NCBI GenBank assembly: GCA_041838515.1
Contig: JBGYPP010000054.1
Coordinates: 1 to 6,887 of the forward strand
Origin: JBGYPP01 sp041838515
GTDB lineage: Bacteria; Bacillota; Clostridia; Lachnospirales; Lachnospiraceae
DNA: 6,887 nucleotides
Direction of reading: 5' to 3'
The notes below the pieces were generated by a model. It searched no databases. It was given only the letters and a program-made list of their open reading frames with translations, and was not told the DNA's origin. Of the stretch, positions 4,994 to 6,887 are shown in pieces. A program made the position numbers and the translations under genes. The stretch's first letter is position 1; each line of letters begins with the position of its first letter.

Positions 4994-6616
4994 ATGGCAA
5001 AAGAGATCAAATATGGAGCAGAGGCCCGCGCGGCCTTGGAGAGCGGCGTAAACCAGTTGGCCAATACTGTTCGGGTAACCCTGGGACCCAAGGGCCGCAA
5101 TGTGGTATTGGACAAGTCCTTTGGAGCGCCCCTGATCACCAATGACGGCGTAACCATAGCCAAGGAGATAGAGCTGGAGGATGCATTTGAGAATATGGGC
5201 GCCCAGCTGGTAAAGGAAGTGGCAACCAAGACCAATGATGTGGCCGGCGACGGCACCACCACCGCCACTGTTCTGGCCCAGGCTATGATCAGCGCAGGCA
5301 TGAAGAACCTGGCCGCAGGAGCCAATCCCATCATACTGCGCAAGGGCATGAAGAAAGCAACGGAAGCGGCTGTGGAGTCCATAGCCAAGATGAGCGCCAA
5401 GGTGGATGGCAAGAACCATATCGCCAGGGTGGCCGCCATATCCGCAGGAGATGAGGTGGTAGGCCAGCTGGTGGCCGATGCCATGGAAAAGGTGTCCAAC
5501 AACGGCGTGATCACCATAGAAGAGTCCAAGACCATGCAGACCGAGCTGGATCTGGTAGAGGGTATGCAGTTTGACAGGGGATATATCTCCGCATACATGG
5601 CCACGGATATGGACAAGATGGAGGCCGTTCTGGACAATCCCTATGTGCTTATCACTGACAAGAAGATTTCCAATATCCAGGAAGTGCTGCCTCTGCTGGA
5701 GCAGGTGGTGCAGTCCGGCGCCAAGCTGCTGATCGTGGCCGAGGATGTGGAGGGCGAGGCCCTGACCACGCTGATTGTCAACAAGCTTCGCGGTATGTTC
5801 AGCGTGGTGGCCGTTAAGGCTCCCGGCTATGGCGACCGCCGCAAGGCCATGCTGGAGGATATCGCCGTGCTGACCGGCGGCACGGTGATCAGCTCCGAGC
5901 TGGGTTATGAGCTCAAGGACACCACGCTGGATATGCTGGGCAGGGCCAAGTCCGTCAAGGTGCAAAAGGAGAACACCATCATCGTTGACGGCGAGGGCGA
6001 GAAGGCTGCCATCGATGCCCGTATTGCCCAGATCCGCAATCAGATAGAGGAAACCACTTCGGAATATGACCGGGAGAAGCTGCAGGAGAGGCTGGCCAAG
6101 CTGGCTGGCGGCGTAGCCGTTATCCGTGTGGGCGCAGCCACCGAAACCGAGATGAAAGAGGCCAAGCTGCGTTTGGAGGATGCTCTGGCAGCTACCCGCG
6201 CAGCTGTAGAGGAGGGCATCATCTGCGGCGGCGGTTCCGCATACATCCATGCCGCCAAGGATGTGGCAAAGATGGCAGCCGCACTGGAGGGCGACGAAAA
6301 GACCGGAGCCGAGATCGTGCTCAAGGCCCTGGAGGCTCCTCTGTACCATATTGTGGCCAATGCCGGTCTGGAGAGCGGCGTGGTTATCAACAAGGTGCGC
6401 GAGTCTGCCGTGGGTCAGGGATTTGACGCCTTGAAGGAGGAGTATGTGGACATGGTAAAGGCCGGCATACTGGATCCCACCAAGGTGACCCGCAGCGCTC
6501 TGCAAAATGCCACCAGCGTGGCCAGCACCCTGCTGACCACCGAGTCTGTAGTGGCCTCCATCAAGGAGCCCGCTCCCGCCATGCCTGCCGGCGGCGGCAT
6601 GGGCGGCATGATGTAA
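4994..6616 (+). CDS. groEL: Chaperonin GroEL (Cpn60)
   Basis: A full-length 540-aa GroEL, the tetradecameric ATPase that encloses and folds client proteins with GroES. Hallmarks are TLGPKGRNVVLDKSFGAP (29-46), the nucleotide site NDGVTIAKEIELED (50-63), GDGTTT (85-90) with the ATPase Asp at 86 (Asp87 in E. coli), and VRVGAATE-type and LEDALAATRAAVEEGI segments of the second equatorial half. The glycine-methionine tail ends GGMGGMM. ATG 4994 follows AAGGAGG (4982-4988) by 5 nt. The 80-nt gap after groES shows no promoter or terminator that I would call, so the genes should share the CIRCE-controlled transcript. No frameshift or missing catalytic residue is seen. Confidence 0.99.
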   Translation: MAKEIKYGAEARAALESGVNQLANTVRVTLGPKGRNVVLDKSFGAPLITNDGVTIAKEIELEDAFENMGAQLVKEVATKTNDVAGDGTTTATVLAQAMISAGMKNLAAGANPIILRKGMKKATEAAVESIAKMSAKVDGKNHIARVAAISAGDEVVGQLVADAMEKVSNNGVITIEESKTMQTELDLVEGMQFDRGYISAYMATDMDKMEAVLDNPYVLITDKKISNIQEVLPLLEQVVQSGAKLLIVAEDVEGEALTTLIVNKLRGMFSVVAVKAPGYGDRRKAMLEDIAVLTGGTVISSELGYELKDTTLDMLGRAKSVKVQKENTIIVDGEGEKAAIDARIAQIRNQIEETTSEYDREKLQERLAKLAGGVAVIRVGAATETEMKEAKLRLEDALAATRAAVEEGIICGGGSAYIHAAKDVAKMAAALEGDEKTGAEIVLKALEAPLYHIVANAGLESGVVINKVRESAVGQGFDALKEEYVDMVKAGILDPTKVTRSALQNATSVASTLLTTESVVASIKEPAPAMPAGGGMGGMM

Positions 6617-6668
6617 GCCAAAGAATAACAGGTTTTTTCCAGTCCAAGGCCTGATATGCCGGGGCTGG

Positions 6669-6689
6669 AGGATAGAGGATAGAGGATAG
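6669..6689 (+). repeat. 7-bp tandem repeat, three copies
   Basis: AGGATAG is present three times in perfect tandem at 6669-6675, 6676-6682 and 6683-6689, with a partial fourth that leads directly into the left arm of the following hairpin. It is noncoding and of unknown role. Confidence 0.9.
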
Positions 6690-6691
6690 AG

Positions 6692-6736
6692 GGGGGTGTT
6701 GCAGTAATGATGAAAAATCGTTACTGCAACACCCCC
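6692..6736. repeat. 20-bp-arm inverted repeat after groEL (hairpin, possible terminator or MITE-like end pair)
   Basis: Arms at 6692-6711 and 6717-6736 begin and end with GGGGGTGTTGCAG and CTGCAACACCCCC and enclose a GAAAA loop. Only one position departs from perfect complementarity and it is a G-U pair in RNA. The plus strand continues TTAACTTTG, an imperfect T-rich tail, so the hairpin may end groEL transcription. The long, nearly perfect arms also resemble paired ends of small mobile repeats. Both readings are inferred. Confidence 0.8.
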
Positions 6737-6779
6737 TTAACTTTGTGTAAAGAAAAAGGGCATCGCGCTAACTGATATG

Positions 6780-6820
6780 TACCCTCTTTACTGGACAACC
6801 AGTAAGGAGGGTATTTTTTT
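6780..6820 (+). terminator. Hairpin plus T-tract inside the IS end, covering the transposase ribosome binding site
   Basis: TACCCTCTTTACTGG (6780-6794) pairs with CCAGTAAGGAGGGTA (6799-6813) through one G-U pair, with an ACAA loop and seven T directly after (6814-6820). This has the form of an intrinsic terminator. Its right arm contains AAGGAGG (6804-6810), the ribosome binding site of the next gene, so readthrough RNA would hide that site. Confidence 0.8.
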
Positions 6821-6887
6821 ATGCGTTATAGTTACAAGTACAAGCGGAAATGCGTCGAACTATACAGGGAAGGGAAGTGGCCAGAAA
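6821..6887 (+). CDS. IS3-type OrfA transposase component, N-terminal fragment
   Basis: Twenty-two codons are present before the window ends. The start MRYSYKYKRKCVELY followed by REGKWPE resembles the first helix of the helix-turn-helix OrfA proteins of IS3/IS150-type elements common in Clostridia. OrfA normally binds the terminal repeats and is joined to OrfB by programmed frameshifting. AAGGAGG precedes the ATG by 10 nt and lies in a hairpin arm. Only the N-terminus is visible, so the family is likely rather than certain and the intactness of the gene is unknown. Confidence 0.65.
   Translation, partial: MRYSYKYKRKCVELYREGKWPE

Larger units (their letters stand above)
6778..6887 (+). mobile_element. 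Left end of an IS3-family-like insertion sequence (cut by window end)
   Basis: The segment starting TGTACCCTCTTTACTGGACA at 6778 begins with TG, as IS3-family ends do, and contains TGGACA as in IS150-type terminal repeats. It is followed within about 40 bp by the start of an OrfA-like transposase gene. The exact boundary and the target duplication cannot be confirmed because the right end lies outside the window. Confidence 0.6.

Noticed and set aside
4565..6505. A 646-codon open frame on the minus strand across groES and groEL
   Set aside because: It is antisense to two unmistakable genes, has a low-complexity His/Leu/Gly-rich product with no recognisable domain, and long antisense frames are common opposite groEL because of its codon use.
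6639..6668. Terminator directly behind groEL (CCAGTCC pairing with GGGGCTGG)
   Set aside because: The stem is short with a U-G pair and the downstream sequence is purine-rich without T-run; the hairpin at 6692-6736 is a better candidate.

Overview
The window suggests a Gram-positive anaerobe of the class Clostridia, possibly Lachnospiraceae. The grounds are a perfect CIRCE operator in front of groES-groEL, strong AGGAGG-type ribosome binding sites, an S4-domain protein of the YlmH type, a paired G3E GTPase locus of the kind seen in Clostridia, and the start of an IS3-type insertion sequence. Genes are fairly GC-rich while the control regions are AT-rich. The family-level placement is an inference from protein resemblance, not a database match.

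Layout. Positions 1-389 are AT-rich with no convincing gene. Positions 446-2484 hold a two-gene operon. Its first gene is a G3E (COG0523/CobW-type) GTPase with a His/Cys-rich metal-binding stretch built from a duplicated 78-bp unit. Its second gene overlaps by 4 nt and joins a diverged G3E-type nucleotide-binding half to a C-terminal domain resembling that of YcgQ/TIGR03943 proteins. Together they look like a metal-handling module, probably for zinc or a similar metal. A 292-bp spacer follows, with a 13-bp triplet repeat. Next come a YlmH-like RNA-binding protein (2777-3763), interrupted by a decapeptide minisatellite, and a tightly coupled PseH-like GNAT acetyltransferase (3774-4319). A clear intrinsic terminator closes this unit.

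The stretch 4381-4625 is a heat-shock control region: phased A-tracts, a sigma-A type promoter and CIRCE, followed by groES (4626-4913) and groEL (4994-6616). Downstream of groEL are a 7-bp triplet repeat, a 20-bp-arm hairpin, and the left end of an IS3-like element whose first gene runs off the window. The IS end folds into a hairpin with a T-tract that also buries the transposase ribosome binding site.

No wholly new multi-gene system is visible. The most unusual items are the repeat-expanded insertion in the YlmH-like protein, the duplicated His/Cys module and its fused GTPase partner, and the self-insulating IS end.
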